From contig CAUTYZ010000002.1 of assembly GCA_963543015.1 (NCBI GenBank), positions 124,001 through 188,000 of the forward strand: a stretch of DNA of 64,000 bases, written 5' to 3'. The translations under genes were made by a program, and so were the position numbers. Shown piece after piece: positions 52,291 through 60,552 of the stretch. The notes below the pieces were generated by a model. That model worked only from the letters and a program-made list of their open reading frames with translations, did not search any database and was not told the origin of the DNA. How positions within the stretch are numbered: the first letter of the stretch is position 1; every line of letters starts with the position of its first letter. The DNA is from Alloscardovia sp963543015. GTDB lineage: Bacteria; Actinomycetota; Actinomycetes; Actinomycetales; Bifidobacteriaceae.

Positions 52291-52758
52291 ATGGTTGATA
52301 CTGGTGAACTCATTTTTGATGCCTATTATCGAATTGGCACTAAAAATGAAAATATAAAATTCCATATTGCGCAATGTGTCGAAGGTGATATCGATAGGGA
52401 TACGTGTATCAAACTGGCATATAGCTCCTGCAATATGGCATGTCTGGCAATTGATATCGTTCGTGGGCGATTGGGTATCAATATGATTTCAGCTTTAGCG
52501 CATCCTAAAGTGATGAGTCGTATTGGAGCTCTCAAACAATTAATGCGAGACGAGGTGTCTGTTCCACAGATTGCGTGGGCAGATTCAGCATGCAAACATT
52601 TGCCACTTATATTACGCACGTTGAATGGATTCGCAGTGTCTCCAGTGCGTTTCAATGCAAGTATCGGTTTAATGTTGGCAGGTAAGCCGTGCTGGGCATA
52701 TGTTGTGTTTCGATTCAATGGAAGAAAGTGGGTGTGTACAAGCTGTGATTTTTGGTGA
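52291..52758 (+). CDS. Rv3235-like small protein
   Basis: 155 residues. The pattern ACLAIDIVRGRLGINMISALAHPKVMSRI, a variable middle, then SPVRFNASIGLMLAGKPCWAYVVFRFNGRKWVCTSCDFW resembles the actinobacterial Rv3235 family, in which an N-terminal (V/I)xRGxRxxxxL motif and a C-terminal A-x-RxxxxxGxWxCT strand are conserved. Function unknown. In mycobacteria the homologue is encoded next to secA, whereas here it lies elsewhere. GAAGGA precedes the ATG. Upstream is the guaB3 terminator. Assignment is by pattern only. Confidence 0.6.
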   Translation: MVDTGELIFDAYYRIGTKNENIKFHIAQCVEGDIDRDTCIKLAYSSCNMACLAIDIVRGRLGINMISALAHPKVMSRIGALKQLMRDEVSVPQIAWADSACKHLPLILRTLNGFAVSPVRFNASIGLMLAGKPCWAYVVFRFNGRKWVCTSCDFW

Positions 52759-52783
52759 TATGCGTAGAGAATACACGGGTGAG

Positions 52784-52832
52784 CGACATTTCGACAGAAG
52801 TGATGTGCAATTGCTGTGTGAGTGAAATGTCG
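52784..52832. promoter_or_regulatory. Inverted repeat upstream of fadD
   Basis: CGACATTTC (52784-52792) and its complement GAAATGTCG (52824-52832), arms centred 40 bp apart (about four helical turns), end 22 bp before the probable -10 box. This is a possible binding pair for a dimeric regulator. Confidence 0.4.
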
Positions 52833-52854
52833 AAAGCTTGTTAGGCGCGCACAA

Positions 52855-52860
52855 TATACT
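52855..52860 (+). promoter_or_regulatory. Putative -10 box (TATACT), leaderless start of fadD
   Basis: TATACT is followed by 6 nt (tgaagt) and the ATG at 52867. There is no separate ribosome-binding site. Confidence 0.5.
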
Positions 52861-52866
52861 TGAAGT

Positions 52867-54975
52867 ATGTTACGTGAATATACAACGGATATTATCTATT
52901 CAACAACTGATGATGACACGATTTTCAAGCTTTTGAATGATCGTGCAACAAAAGAGCCAGATAGCGTAGTAGCACAAGCATTGTGCGGGCCTCGTCGTCA
53001 GTGGGTGGATATCACCGCATCACAGATGCTCACTTCGGTACGAAACATCGCTAAGGGACTCATCGCTATGGGCGTGGATAAGGGCGATACCGTTCTTATC
53101 TACGCACCAACCTCATATGAATGGGGAGTGGTAGATTTCGCATGCGCTGCTATCGGTGCTATTTCTGTACCGGTCTATGACACAGATTCTCCAAAGCAAG
53201 TCGCTCAAATTGTTGCAGCGACATCGCCTAAAGTTGCTTTCGCGGGTGGGGAAGAGCGTTCCTTGGTTTTGGAAGAGCTTCGCCAATCCGACGATAATTC
53301 CGTTGAATACAGTTTCAACATTCAGTCCAATGGTCTCCAAGCTGTGACGGACTGGGGTAAAGACGTCTCAGATGAGAAACTCAACGCGATGATTAGCAAT
53401 GTAAAGGCTGATGATCCATTGACAATCATCTTTACTTCTGGTTCGACAGGCAGACCAAAGGGGGCTTTGATTTCTCACCGTAATTTCGTACACACCGCGA
53501 AGAATGGTTGGGAAGTTTTGCCAAATATGCTTGCAGCGAATCCGACACGCTTGCTGATGTTCCTTCCACTTGCTCATGCATTTGCACGCTACATCCAGTA
53601 CTGCGCTATTGGTTCGCATGGCATTATTGGTTACCTGTCAGATACTAAGCATCTTTTGAGCGATTTGCGTGGTTTCAGGCCTTCATACATGCTTGCTGTG
53701 CCTCGCGTATTTGAGAAGGTCTACAATGCAGCATCTCAAAAGGCAGGAAACGGTATCAAGGGACATATCTTTGCAGCCGCTTTTAAGCATTTCGTCCAGT
53801 GGAGCAAAGATGAGCAAGCTGGCAAGAAGCATAGCTTGCGTGAACGCATGCGTCATAATTTCTTTATGAGTGCAGTTGGTTCGTCTATTCACTCGGCTAT
53901 GGGCAATGGCATGAAGTTCATGGCATGCGGTGGTGCTCCAATGAATGAAGACTTGGCTCACTTCTTCAACGGAATTGATGATTTGACGTTCATTCAAGGA
54001 TATGGACTTACAGAAACAGCAGCTCCATGCGTCGTGAATTTCGAAAATAAGAATCGCGTGGGATCTGTCGGTCAAATCGCTCCAGGTTTCTCCGTTCGTC
54101 TGACTGACGATGACGAGTTGGAAATTAAGGGACCAAGCGTCTTCATGGGATACTACAACAATCCTGAGCAGACTGCAGAAATCTTTGACAATGGCTGGTT
54201 GCGTACTGGCGATATCGCACAAATTGACGATGATGGCTTCATCTACATTACGGGTCGTAAGAAGGACATCATCATTACTGCTGGTGGTAAGAACGTATCT
54301 CCAGCACCTCTTGAAGATGTGATTTCCACATGCCCAATTGTGTCTCATGCCATCGTAGTCGGCGATAACAAACCATTTATTGGTGCTTTGATTACGCTTG
54401 AACCTGAGATGCTCCGTCAGTGGCTTGAAGGCCGTGGTCTTGATTCGACCATGACTCCATTGGAAGCTGCTGATAATGAAGCTGTACGAGCATTTATTCA
54501 GGAATATATCGACCGTGCAAATGCCACAGTTTCTCGTGCAGAATCTGTTCGTAAATTCGTCGTTCTGCCTTCAGAGTTCAGTCAAGAAACAGGAACATTG
54601 ACTCCTAGCTTGAAGATTGTGCGTCCACGAATTATCGATCAGTATCGAGAAGTTATCGATAAGATTTTGTATGCGCCAAAGCCAACGGCAATGACCGATG
54701 CTGCAACAGCTCGCATTATGATGGCTGCTGAACAGGCAGCAGAGCAGTTCAACAAGCAGGTCCAGCCAACGGTGAAAGCTGCACGTGAACGCCTCGAGCC
54801 TATGTATAACAAAGCAGTCGAAAATGTTCGCAATGCGATGAATACACAGACAGCTCCTGCAAGCGTGGAAAAGACAGAGAAGACCGAAAAGACCGAAAAG
54901 TCTGAGAAGTCTGAGAAGTCTGAGAAGTCTGAGAAGTCTGAAAATGCTGAAGCGGCGAATGAGAGCAATAACTAA
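52867..54975 (+). CDS. Long-chain acyl-CoA synthetase (AMP-binding enzyme)
   Basis: Activates fatty acids with ATP and CoA through an acyl-AMP. 702 residues. The AMP-binding P-loop is TIIFTSGSTGRPKGA. The GYGLTETAAP motif and the GWLRTGDIAQIDDDGFIYITGRKKDII signature are present. The protein is of the FadD15-like type found in Actinomycetota, supplying exogenous or recycled acyl chains to lipid synthesis. A helical segment follows the enzyme, then a low-complexity tail of EKT/EKS triplets (about 660-690) encoded by 9-nt tandem repeats. This tail is prone to length change. def follows after about 50 bp. Confidence 0.9.
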   Translation: MLREYTTDIIYSTTDDDTIFKLLNDRATKEPDSVVAQALCGPRRQWVDITASQMLTSVRNIAKGLIAMGVDKGDTVLIYAPTSYEWGVVDFACAAIGAISVPVYDTDSPKQVAQIVAATSPKVAFAGGEERSLVLEELRQSDDNSVEYSFNIQSNGLQAVTDWGKDVSDEKLNAMISNVKADDPLTIIFTSGSTGRPKGALISHRNFVHTAKNGWEVLPNMLAANPTRLLMFLPLAHAFARYIQYCAIGSHGIIGYLSDTKHLLSDLRGFRPSYMLAVPRVFEKVYNAASQKAGNGIKGHIFAAAFKHFVQWSKDEQAGKKHSLRERMRHNFFMSAVGSSIHSAMGNGMKFMACGGAPMNEDLAHFFNGIDDLTFIQGYGLTETAAPCVVNFENKNRVGSVGQIAPGFSVRLTDDDELEIKGPSVFMGYYNNPEQTAEIFDNGWLRTGDIAQIDDDGFIYITGRKKDIIITAGGKNVSPAPLEDVISTCPIVSHAIVVGDNKPFIGALITLEPEMLRQWLEGRGLDSTMTPLEAADNEAVRAFIQEYIDRANATVSRAESVRKFVVLPSEFSQETGTLTPSLKIVRPRIIDQYREVIDKILYAPKPTAMTDAATARIMMAAEQAAEQFNKQVQPTVKAARERLEPMYNKAVENVRNAMNTQTAPASVEKTEKTEKTEKSEKSEKSEKSEKSENAEAANESNN
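54872..54946 (+). repeat. Tandem 9-nt repeats in the 3' end of fadD
   Basis: About eight near-identical 9-nt units of the type GA(A/G)AAG(A/T)C(C/T)/GAGAAGTCT encode Glu-Lys-Thr/Ser. Units are in frame, so slippage changes protein length without a frameshift. Confidence 0.75.
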
Positions 54976-55028
54976 TCATTAATTCCAAACTCATCTGAGC
55001 TCTGTCAAGAATGTGAGGAGATACCTGT

Positions 55029-55514
55029 ATGGCATTACGCGAGATTCGTGTAGTACCCGATCCCGTTTTGCGTACACCGTGCGACGAGATTAAAGAAATC
55101 ACTCCAGCAGTCGAACGTTTAGTTCAAGATTTGCTCGATACTGTCAACGATCCAGGTCGAGCAGGCTTGTCGGCAAACCAAATTGGGGTTAGTTTACGAG
55201 CATTTTCGTACAATATCGAAGGTGAAGTCGGATATATTCTCAATCCTGTCTTGGTGGAGAAGTCTGGCGAGCAGTATGGTGACGAAGGATGCCTTTCGGT
55301 TCCAGGTTTGTGGTACAAAACACGTCGAAGCGATTATGCCAAGGTTGAGGGGATAAACCTCGCAGGCGAAAAAATCGTTCTTGAGGGGAGCGGTTTGATG
55401 GGACGCATGCTCCAGCATGAGTGCGATCACCTTGATGGTCATGTCTACCTTGACCGATTGGAAAAGGAAGAACGTCGAGAAGCATTGCGATATATGCGCT
55501 CACATCAGGCATAA
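55029..55514 (+). CDS. def: Peptide deformylase
   Basis: Removes the formyl group from nascent N-terminal Met. 161 residues. Motif 1 is GLSANQIGVSL (a variant of GxGxAAxQ), motif 2 EGCLSVPG with the metal Cys, and motif 3 QHECDHLDG with both metal His and the catalytic Glu. In the EGCLSVPG context it is a type 1 (iron) deformylase. GAGGAG lies upstream of the ATG. Confidence 0.95.
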   Translation: MALREIRVVPDPVLRTPCDEIKEITPAVERLVQDLLDTVNDPGRAGLSANQIGVSLRAFSYNIEGEVGYILNPVLVEKSGEQYGDEGCLSVPGLWYKTRRSDYAKVEGINLAGEKIVLEGSGLMGRMLQHECDHLDGHVYLDRLEKEERREALRYMRSHQA

Positions 55515-55817
55515 GGTGGATGCGATAGCGTGCTTGAATGATAGGCGTGCTCAGTAAAACATATCACCACAGCACATCATCATAAGTCGTCCATTCGGCT
55601 TGAATTATGTATGCGGGTTCTAGTAATGTAGAGCCCGCATATCGTCTTTTTAAGGGGTATACTCGCACGATTACTTCTTAAGCTTTGTATTGTCTATTGA
55701 TATGTGAAAAACGCGCTATGTGTGCGACGATTCGTGTCGGTCGATGAGCACTCCGCAAGGTGAACTCGTCGTATGCGAATCTGCATAGCCAGGCAATAAC
55801 CGACAGAAAGGTATATC
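55515..55817. other. Intergenic region def-rpsB
   Basis: Holds the def terminator (55610-55646) and a leader of up to about 150 nt before rpsB, which includes TTGTAT/ATATGT-like promoter words around 55688-55703. No recognised ribosomal-protein leader structure could be assigned by eye. Confidence 0.45.
55610..55646 (+). terminator. Terminator of fadD-def
   Basis: TATGCGGGTTCT (55610-55621) pairs with AGAGCCCGCATA (55630-55641) with one T-G wobble, followed by tcgtctttt. Confidence 0.8.
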
Positions 55818-56633
55818 ATGGCAGAAATTACCATGAGCCAGATGCTCAAGGCTGGCGTTCATTTTGGTCATCAGACCCGTCGTTGGAACCCAAAGATGAA
55901 GCAGTACATCTTGATGGAACGCAACGGCATTCACATCATCAACCTGTTCAAGTCTCTTGATCTCATCGATCAGGCTTATGACTTCATCAAGCAGACTGTA
56001 GCTCACAACGGTACCGTACTCTTCGTTGGTACTAAGAAGCAGGCTGCACAGGCTATTTCTTCTGAAGCTTCCCGCGTAAACATGCCATACGTTTCTGAGC
56101 GTTGGTTGGGTGGTATGCTCACCAACTTCCAGACCGTATCCAAGCGTGTTGTACGCATGAAGGAACTCGAAGAGATGAACTTCGATGACGTACGTGCAAG
56201 TGGCTTGACCAAGAAGGAACTTCTTCTTCTTGAGCGCGAAAAGGAAAAGCTTGTAAAGCAGCTCGGCGGTATCCGTAATATGGATCGCACTCCTTCTGCA
56301 ATGTTCGTTGTTGACATCAACAAGGAAGCTCTTGCAGTAGAAGAAGCACACAAGTTGGGCATTCCTGTAGTAGCTCTCGTAGATACTAACTGCGACCCAG
56401 ACTTGGTAGATTACCCAATTCCTGCAAACGATGATGCAATTCGCGCAATCGAGCTTCTCACAGCTTTGATGGCAGATGCAGTTGCTGATGGTTTGCTCGC
56501 ACGTGGTGGTAAGGGCGCTCAGGCTGCTGCTACCGATCAGCCACTTGCTGAGTGGGAAACTGAACTCTTGAAGTCTTCTGATGCACAGGCAGAATCTGCT
56601 CCAGCAGAAGCTGAAGCATCTCAGGCTGAGTAG
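55818..56633 (+). CDS. rpsB: 30S ribosomal protein S2
   Basis: Small-subunit protein that anchors S1 and completes 30S assembly. 271 residues, of which the last ~40 are an Ala/Glu/Ser-rich extension typical of actinobacteria. Signature segments LKAGVHFGHQTRRWNPKM, ERWLGGMLTNFQT and PVVALVDTNCDPD are present. GAAAGG lies before the ATG. It is co-transcribed with tsf (30-bp gap). Confidence 0.97.
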   Translation: MAEITMSQMLKAGVHFGHQTRRWNPKMKQYILMERNGIHIINLFKSLDLIDQAYDFIKQTVAHNGTVLFVGTKKQAAQAISSEASRVNMPYVSERWLGGMLTNFQTVSKRVVRMKELEEMNFDDVRASGLTKKELLLLEREKEKLVKQLGGIRNMDRTPSAMFVVDINKEALAVEEAHKLGIPVVALVDTNCDPDLVDYPIPANDDAIRAIELLTALMADAVADGLLARGGKGAQAAATDQPLAEWETELLKSSDAQAESAPAEAEASQAE

Positions 56634-56663
56634 TCACAGAATTCAAGTTTTTAGGAGAAAATA

Positions 56664-57518
56664 ATGGCACAGATTACTGCTGCTCTCATCAAGGAAGTGC
56701 GTGAAGCTACAGGCGCAGGCATGATGGATGTTAAGAAGGCTTTGACAGAAGCTGAAGGCGATATCGCACGCGCAAAGGAAATCATCCGCGCAAGTGGTAT
56801 CAAGGCTGCAGGTGCACGTGAAGGTCGTAAGGCTCAGGAAGGTCTTATCGCTTCTTCCGTAGCAGATACAGCTAATGGTCAGACTGGTTACGCAGTTGAG
56901 CTCAACTCTGAGACCGACTTCGTAGCAAAGACTGATGCATTCGTTGAGCTTGGAAACACTGTAGTAGCTGCAGCTGTTGCTGCTGATGCACAGAATCCAG
57001 AAGCTGTTCTTGCTGCAAGCACCGATGCAGGTACTGTTAAGGACACCATTGACGAAGCAGGTGCACTCTTCCACGAGCACGTTAAGCTTGGTCAGGTAGC
57101 TACCGTAAGCGGTCCTCACGTCGAGATTTACGCACACCGTAAGTCCGTAGAACTTCCACCATCCATCGTTGCTATGGTTGCAACTGATGAAGCTGGTGCT
57201 GAAGTTGCTCACGAAGTTGCTCTTCAGATTTCTGCAATGGGCGCACAGTGGCTTACTCGCGAAGATGTCCCAGCTGATGTTGTGGAATCTGAAAAACGTG
57301 TTGCTACTGAGAAGTCCCTCGCTGAAGGCAAGCCAGAAGCAATCGTTCCAAAGATTGTTGAAGGTCGTATGAACGCTTTCTACAAGGAAGTCGTTTTGCT
57401 TGAGCAGGCTTACGTGAAGGATCCTTCCAAGACAATTGGTGATCTCTTCAAGCAGGTAGGCGGACAGGCTATCGCATTCGCTCGCGTCGAGGTAGGCAAG
57501 GGCGAAGACGCTGAGTAA
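56664..57518 (+). CDS. tsf: Elongation factor Ts
   Basis: Guanine-nucleotide exchange factor for EF-Tu. 284 residues. The N-terminal UBA-like domain carries the conserved EATGAGMMDVKKALTEAEGD. The core contains GYAVELNSETDFVAK, which contacts EF-Tu. AGGAGAAA precedes the ATG. It is followed by a good terminator. Confidence 0.97.
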   Translation: MAQITAALIKEVREATGAGMMDVKKALTEAEGDIARAKEIIRASGIKAAGAREGRKAQEGLIASSVADTANGQTGYAVELNSETDFVAKTDAFVELGNTVVAAAVAADAQNPEAVLAASTDAGTVKDTIDEAGALFHEHVKLGQVATVSGPHVEIYAHRKSVELPPSIVAMVATDEAGAEVAHEVALQISAMGAQWLTREDVPADVVESEKRVATEKSLAEGKPEAIVPKIVEGRMNAFYKEVVLLEQAYVKDPSKTIGDLFKQVGGQAIAFARVEVGKGEDAE

Positions 57519-57925
57519 ACAGATTCTTATGAATTCTGAATACGTCAGATAATGATGAGGGCAGTTGCATATGCGGCTGCCCTCATTTTGTATAACAGGG
57601 GAGTGTACGGGGAAACGGTGCTGCGTAGCACGCAAGCGGAGCGGATACTATCTAATACCTATCTAGTACAGAGAGATTGAACGCTGATACCACGTGGACC
57701 AATTATGCTCCTCGGTATCATCTTCGAATCGGAGCCAGAAAAATAGTCACCTGAATATTTCGGTGAATAATCTGCGATACACAGTGAGCATTTTTCGTAA
57801 AAATATATGTATCTCCAACCCCACTTATATGGGCACATTTTCGTAAACGCAATGCCTCGCGACACGATGTATCGGCAAAAAGGTAAACTTATAAAGATTT
57901 ATAGCCTGACGAAAGGAACGTCATA
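57519..57925. other. Intergenic region tsf-pyrH
   Basis: After the tsf terminator there is about 330 bp without a convincing gene. A 68-codon minus-strand frame from a GTG at 57865 lacks any ribosome-binding site. The stretch contains small palindromes such as ACCACGTGG (about 57687) and an AT-rich part (57780-57905) that presumably holds the pyrH promoter, with AAACTTATAAAG near 57884-57898. No named RNA motif was recognised. Confidence 0.45.
57555..57589 (+). terminator. Terminator of rpsB-tsf
   Basis: ATGAGGGCAG (57555-57564) pairs with CTGCCCTCAT (57577-57586) and ends in TTTT. Confidence 0.88.
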
Positions 57926-58642
57926 GTGAGTACACAACGTCGCGTTTTGTTAAAGCTTTCAGGTGAGGCTTTCGGTGGTGGATCCATTGGAATTGATACG
58001 CAGGTAATTCGTCGTATTGCTCAAGAAATTCATGCTGCTGTAGAGCAGGGCGTGCAAGTTGGCATCGTTGTCGGTGGTGGAAACTTCTTCCGCGGTGCAC
58101 AGCTCAGTCAGGCAGGTTTGGAACGTAGCCGTGCGGACTACATGGGTATGCTTGGCACTGTGATGAATTGCTTGGCACTTCAGGACTTTTTGGAGCAAGA
58201 AGGTCAGCCTACACGCGTGCAGACCGCAATTACCATGGGACAGGTTGCAGAACCTTACATTCCATTGAAAGCTATCCGTCATATGGAAAAGGGGCGCGTT
58301 GTTATTTTTGGAGCAGGTGCTGGTATGCCATACTTCTCCACAGATACTGTTTCGATCCAGCGCGCATTGGAAATTGGCTGTGAAGAAGTATTGATGGGTA
58401 AGAATGGTGTAGACGGCGTGTACACAGCAGACCCACGTAAGGATCCTACAGCAACAATGCTCGAACGCGTTTCCTACAACCGCGCATTGGTAGATAATCT
58501 TGCAGTTATGGATGCTTCAGCACTTTCCATGGCTCGCGATAATAACATGCACATTCGTGTATTTGGACTTGAAGGAACGGGTAACGTCACCGCTGCTCTC
58601 ACTGGAGATGCATTGGGAACGCTCGTATCCAACGAAGATTAG
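57926..58642 (+). CDS. pyrH: UMP kinase
   Basis: Phosphorylates UMP to UDP, supplying pyrimidine nucleotides. 238 residues of the amino-acid-kinase fold, unrelated to eukaryotic UMP kinases. Motifs: VLLKLSGEAFGG, GIVVGGGNFFRG, and GTGNPYFSTD-like ending in GAGAGMPYFSTDTVS. KNGVDGVYTADPRKDPTA is also present. It starts with GTG at 57926, with AAAGGAA upstream. frr follows after 25 bp. Confidence 0.96.
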   Translation: MSTQRRVLLKLSGEAFGGGSIGIDTQVIRRIAQEIHAAVEQGVQVGIVVGGGNFFRGAQLSQAGLERSRADYMGMLGTVMNCLALQDFLEQEGQPTRVQTAITMGQVAEPYIPLKAIRHMEKGRVVIFGAGAGMPYFSTDTVSIQRALEIGCEEVLMGKNGVDGVYTADPRKDPTATMLERVSYNRALVDNLAVMDASALSMARDNNMHIRVFGLEGTGNVTAALTGDALGTLVSNED

Positions 58643-58667
58643 TAAGCACTCATAGAGGAGATACAAA

Positions 58668-59222
58668 ATGGCAACTGTCATTGATCAAGCACGCGAACAG
58701 ATGAAGAAGACTGTGGAATCCACACAGGAAAACTTCTCCGGCATTCGTACCGGTCGCGCAAACCCAGCATTCTTGAATTCGGTCATGGTGGATTACTATG
58801 GCGCACCTACACCATTGAAGTCTTTGGCTACTATCGGTGTTCCAGATGCTCGTACCTTGGCTGTCACACCATTCGACGCATCTCAGGCAAATGCTGTAGA
58901 AAAGGCTATTCGCGACTCGGATCTGGGCGTAAACCCACGCCGCGACGGAAGCGTTATCCACGTTACCATGCCTGAATTGACAGAAGAGCGTCGTAAGGAC
59001 TATGTCAAGCTTGCACGTACTAAGGCTGAAGATGGTAAGGTCGCTGTACGCAACATTCGTCGTAAGACCAAGGAAGGCATCGACGCATCCATTAAGGATG
59101 GCGAGTATGGTGAGGACGAAGGAAAGCGTCTTCTCAAGGAACTCGACGATGTCACCAAGAAGATTACCGATGAAATCGATACCATGCTTGCATCGAAGGA
59201 AAAGGAAATCCTTTCTGTCTGA
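58668..59222 (+). CDS. frr: Ribosome recycling factor
   Basis: Splits post-termination ribosomes together with EF-G. 184 residues, two-domain L shape. Signatures: SGIRTGRANPAFLN, VDYYGAPTPLKSLA and NPRRDGSVIHVTMPELTEERRK. GAGGAG lies before the ATG. It is in the same transcript as pyrH. Confidence 0.97.
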   Translation: MATVIDQAREQMKKTVESTQENFSGIRTGRANPAFLNSVMVDYYGAPTPLKSLATIGVPDARTLAVTPFDASQANAVEKAIRDSDLGVNPRRDGSVIHVTMPELTEERRKDYVKLARTKAEDGKVAVRNIRRKTKEGIDASIKDGEYGEDEGKRLLKELDDVTKKITDEIDTMLASKEKEILSV

Positions 59223-59312
59223 TTATGTGATGGATTGTGCTTCTTTATAACGACGTCATGTCGGCAGAATATCGATAGCACAAACACAGATAATTCATGG
59301 TCATATCATTCA

Positions 59313-59358
59313 TGGTCATGTCAGCGAGTATCAAAATGATAATTTCCTGACATGACCA
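59313..59358 (+). terminator. Long hairpin after pyrH-frr
   Basis: TGGTCATGTCAG (59313-59324) pairs exactly with CTGACATGACCA (59347-59358), with an inner TATCA/TGATA pairing. A copy of TTCATGGTCAT precedes it. No U-run follows, so it may also be a leader structure for cdsA, 45 bp downstream. Confidence 0.55.
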
Positions 59359-59403
59359 GAAATTGGCTTTACACACAGCATAAGTGGTATAGGGAGAGCG
59401 CCA

Positions 59404-60372
59404 ATGGCACAGTCAACGATGTCTACACGAATTCGTGAACGAATGGACGCCATAAACAAGCGTACAGGTCGTAATATGGTTCAAGCTGTGCTTACTGGTG
59501 CTTTTCTTGTTGCTCTGGTCGTTGCGAGCTTAATTTTTAATACGCAAATTTTCTTGTGGCTCGTCATCGCTTTTGTATGTATTGCTTTGTGGGAGCTTCG
59601 CGTTGATTTTGCGACAATTGGTATACGTATCCCTATTGTGGCACTGTGGGTGATGACAGTCGCAACGTATATCGCAATTTATTACACGCCTGTCCGTTCA
59701 TCACATACCATTGTGGCAGCCATTGGTGTCGTTCTTACCGCAGCAGTCGTTGCGCTTGTAGCAACTATTAAAAGAGCGAATCATGCGCGTGTAGAAAAAG
59801 CTGTGACTAAGAAATTGAGCACGTCTGCGGCTCAATCCGATGAAAATGCCCAGGAAGCGCCTTTGAGGTTGACACATGTCAGTGCATCGCTCTTGGCAGT
59901 ATTTTATGTCACTCTTCTCGGAAGCTTTATTGTTTTGCCACTGACACGCACGCATCCGGTCGCTTTCGAATTCATGATCCTGTTCTTGCCATCGTTGGGG
60001 GACATCGGCGGACTGTTCTTTGGCGCTGCTTTCGGAAAGCATAAGTTATCGCCACGCATTTCACCGAAGAAGAGTTACGAAGGTCTATTCGGCTCGATTC
60101 TTTTTGCAGTGATCGGCGTGCTCCTTATCGGATTCTTTACGTACTCGACTGAGCAGTTTGTACACAACCTTGCAGCTCTTATCAGCATGGGTATCTGCGT
60201 GGGCGTAGTAGGACTCTTTGGCGATTTGTCAGCATCCATGCTCAAGCGTGATATGGGGCTGAAAGATATGGGCCATATCCTCGCAGGACACGGTGGCGTA
60301 CTTGATCGCGTGGACTCTATTTTGATGTGTGCACCGGTTATTTGTATGTTTGTTATGGCGTTTGGACTGTAA
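59404..60372 (+). CDS. cdsA: Phosphatidate cytidylyltransferase
   Basis: Makes CDP-diacylglycerol from phosphatidic acid and CTP, the branch point of phospholipid synthesis. 322 residues with about eight membrane helices. The C-terminal CdsA signature is in SASMLKRDMGLKDMGH and GHGGVLDRVDS. PlsC at 4591 makes its substrate and the PgsA-like enzyme at 63883 uses its product. GGGAGAG lies before the ATG. Confidence 0.95.
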   Translation: MAQSTMSTRIRERMDAINKRTGRNMVQAVLTGAFLVALVVASLIFNTQIFLWLVIAFVCIALWELRVDFATIGIRIPIVALWVMTVATYIAIYYTPVRSSHTIVAAIGVVLTAAVVALVATIKRANHARVEKAVTKKLSTSAAQSDENAQEAPLRLTHVSASLLAVFYVTLLGSFIVLPLTRTHPVAFEFMILFLPSLGDIGGLFFGAAFGKHKLSPRISPKKSYEGLFGSILFAVIGVLLIGFFTYSTEQFVHNLAALISMGICVGVVGLFGDLSASMLKRDMGLKDMGHILAGHGGVLDRVDSILMCAPVICMFVMAFGL

Positions 60373-60503
60373 CATAACCTGCACAATGTCATGCAATGCA
60401 TAGCTACTGGCGAGGAAAGTCGCATACGCTGAAGGATAGAAGCTTAAGGCAGTTAGCCGTTATAAGACCACATCAGCTGAGAATTAAAAACGTTTTCACA
60501 CGT

Positions 60504-60509
60504 TATAAT
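60504..60509 (+). promoter_or_regulatory. Probable -10 box before rlmN
   Basis: Perfect TATAAT 43 nt before the rlmN start, with a poorly matched -35. Confidence 0.45.
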
Positions 60510-60552
60510 TGAGATTCTACTGAAGAAATATATGGAAAGGTAATGCATCGAG

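Noticed and set aside
57675..57690. TGATACCACG, a 9/10 match to the T-box antiterminator word
   Set aside because: No specifier loop or aminoacyl-related gene follows (the downstream gene is pyrH), and a 9/10 match is expected by chance in a window this size.
57659..57865. 68-codon minus-strand frame upstream of pyrH
   Set aside because: GTG start without ribosome-binding site, and composition is not protein-like for this genome.
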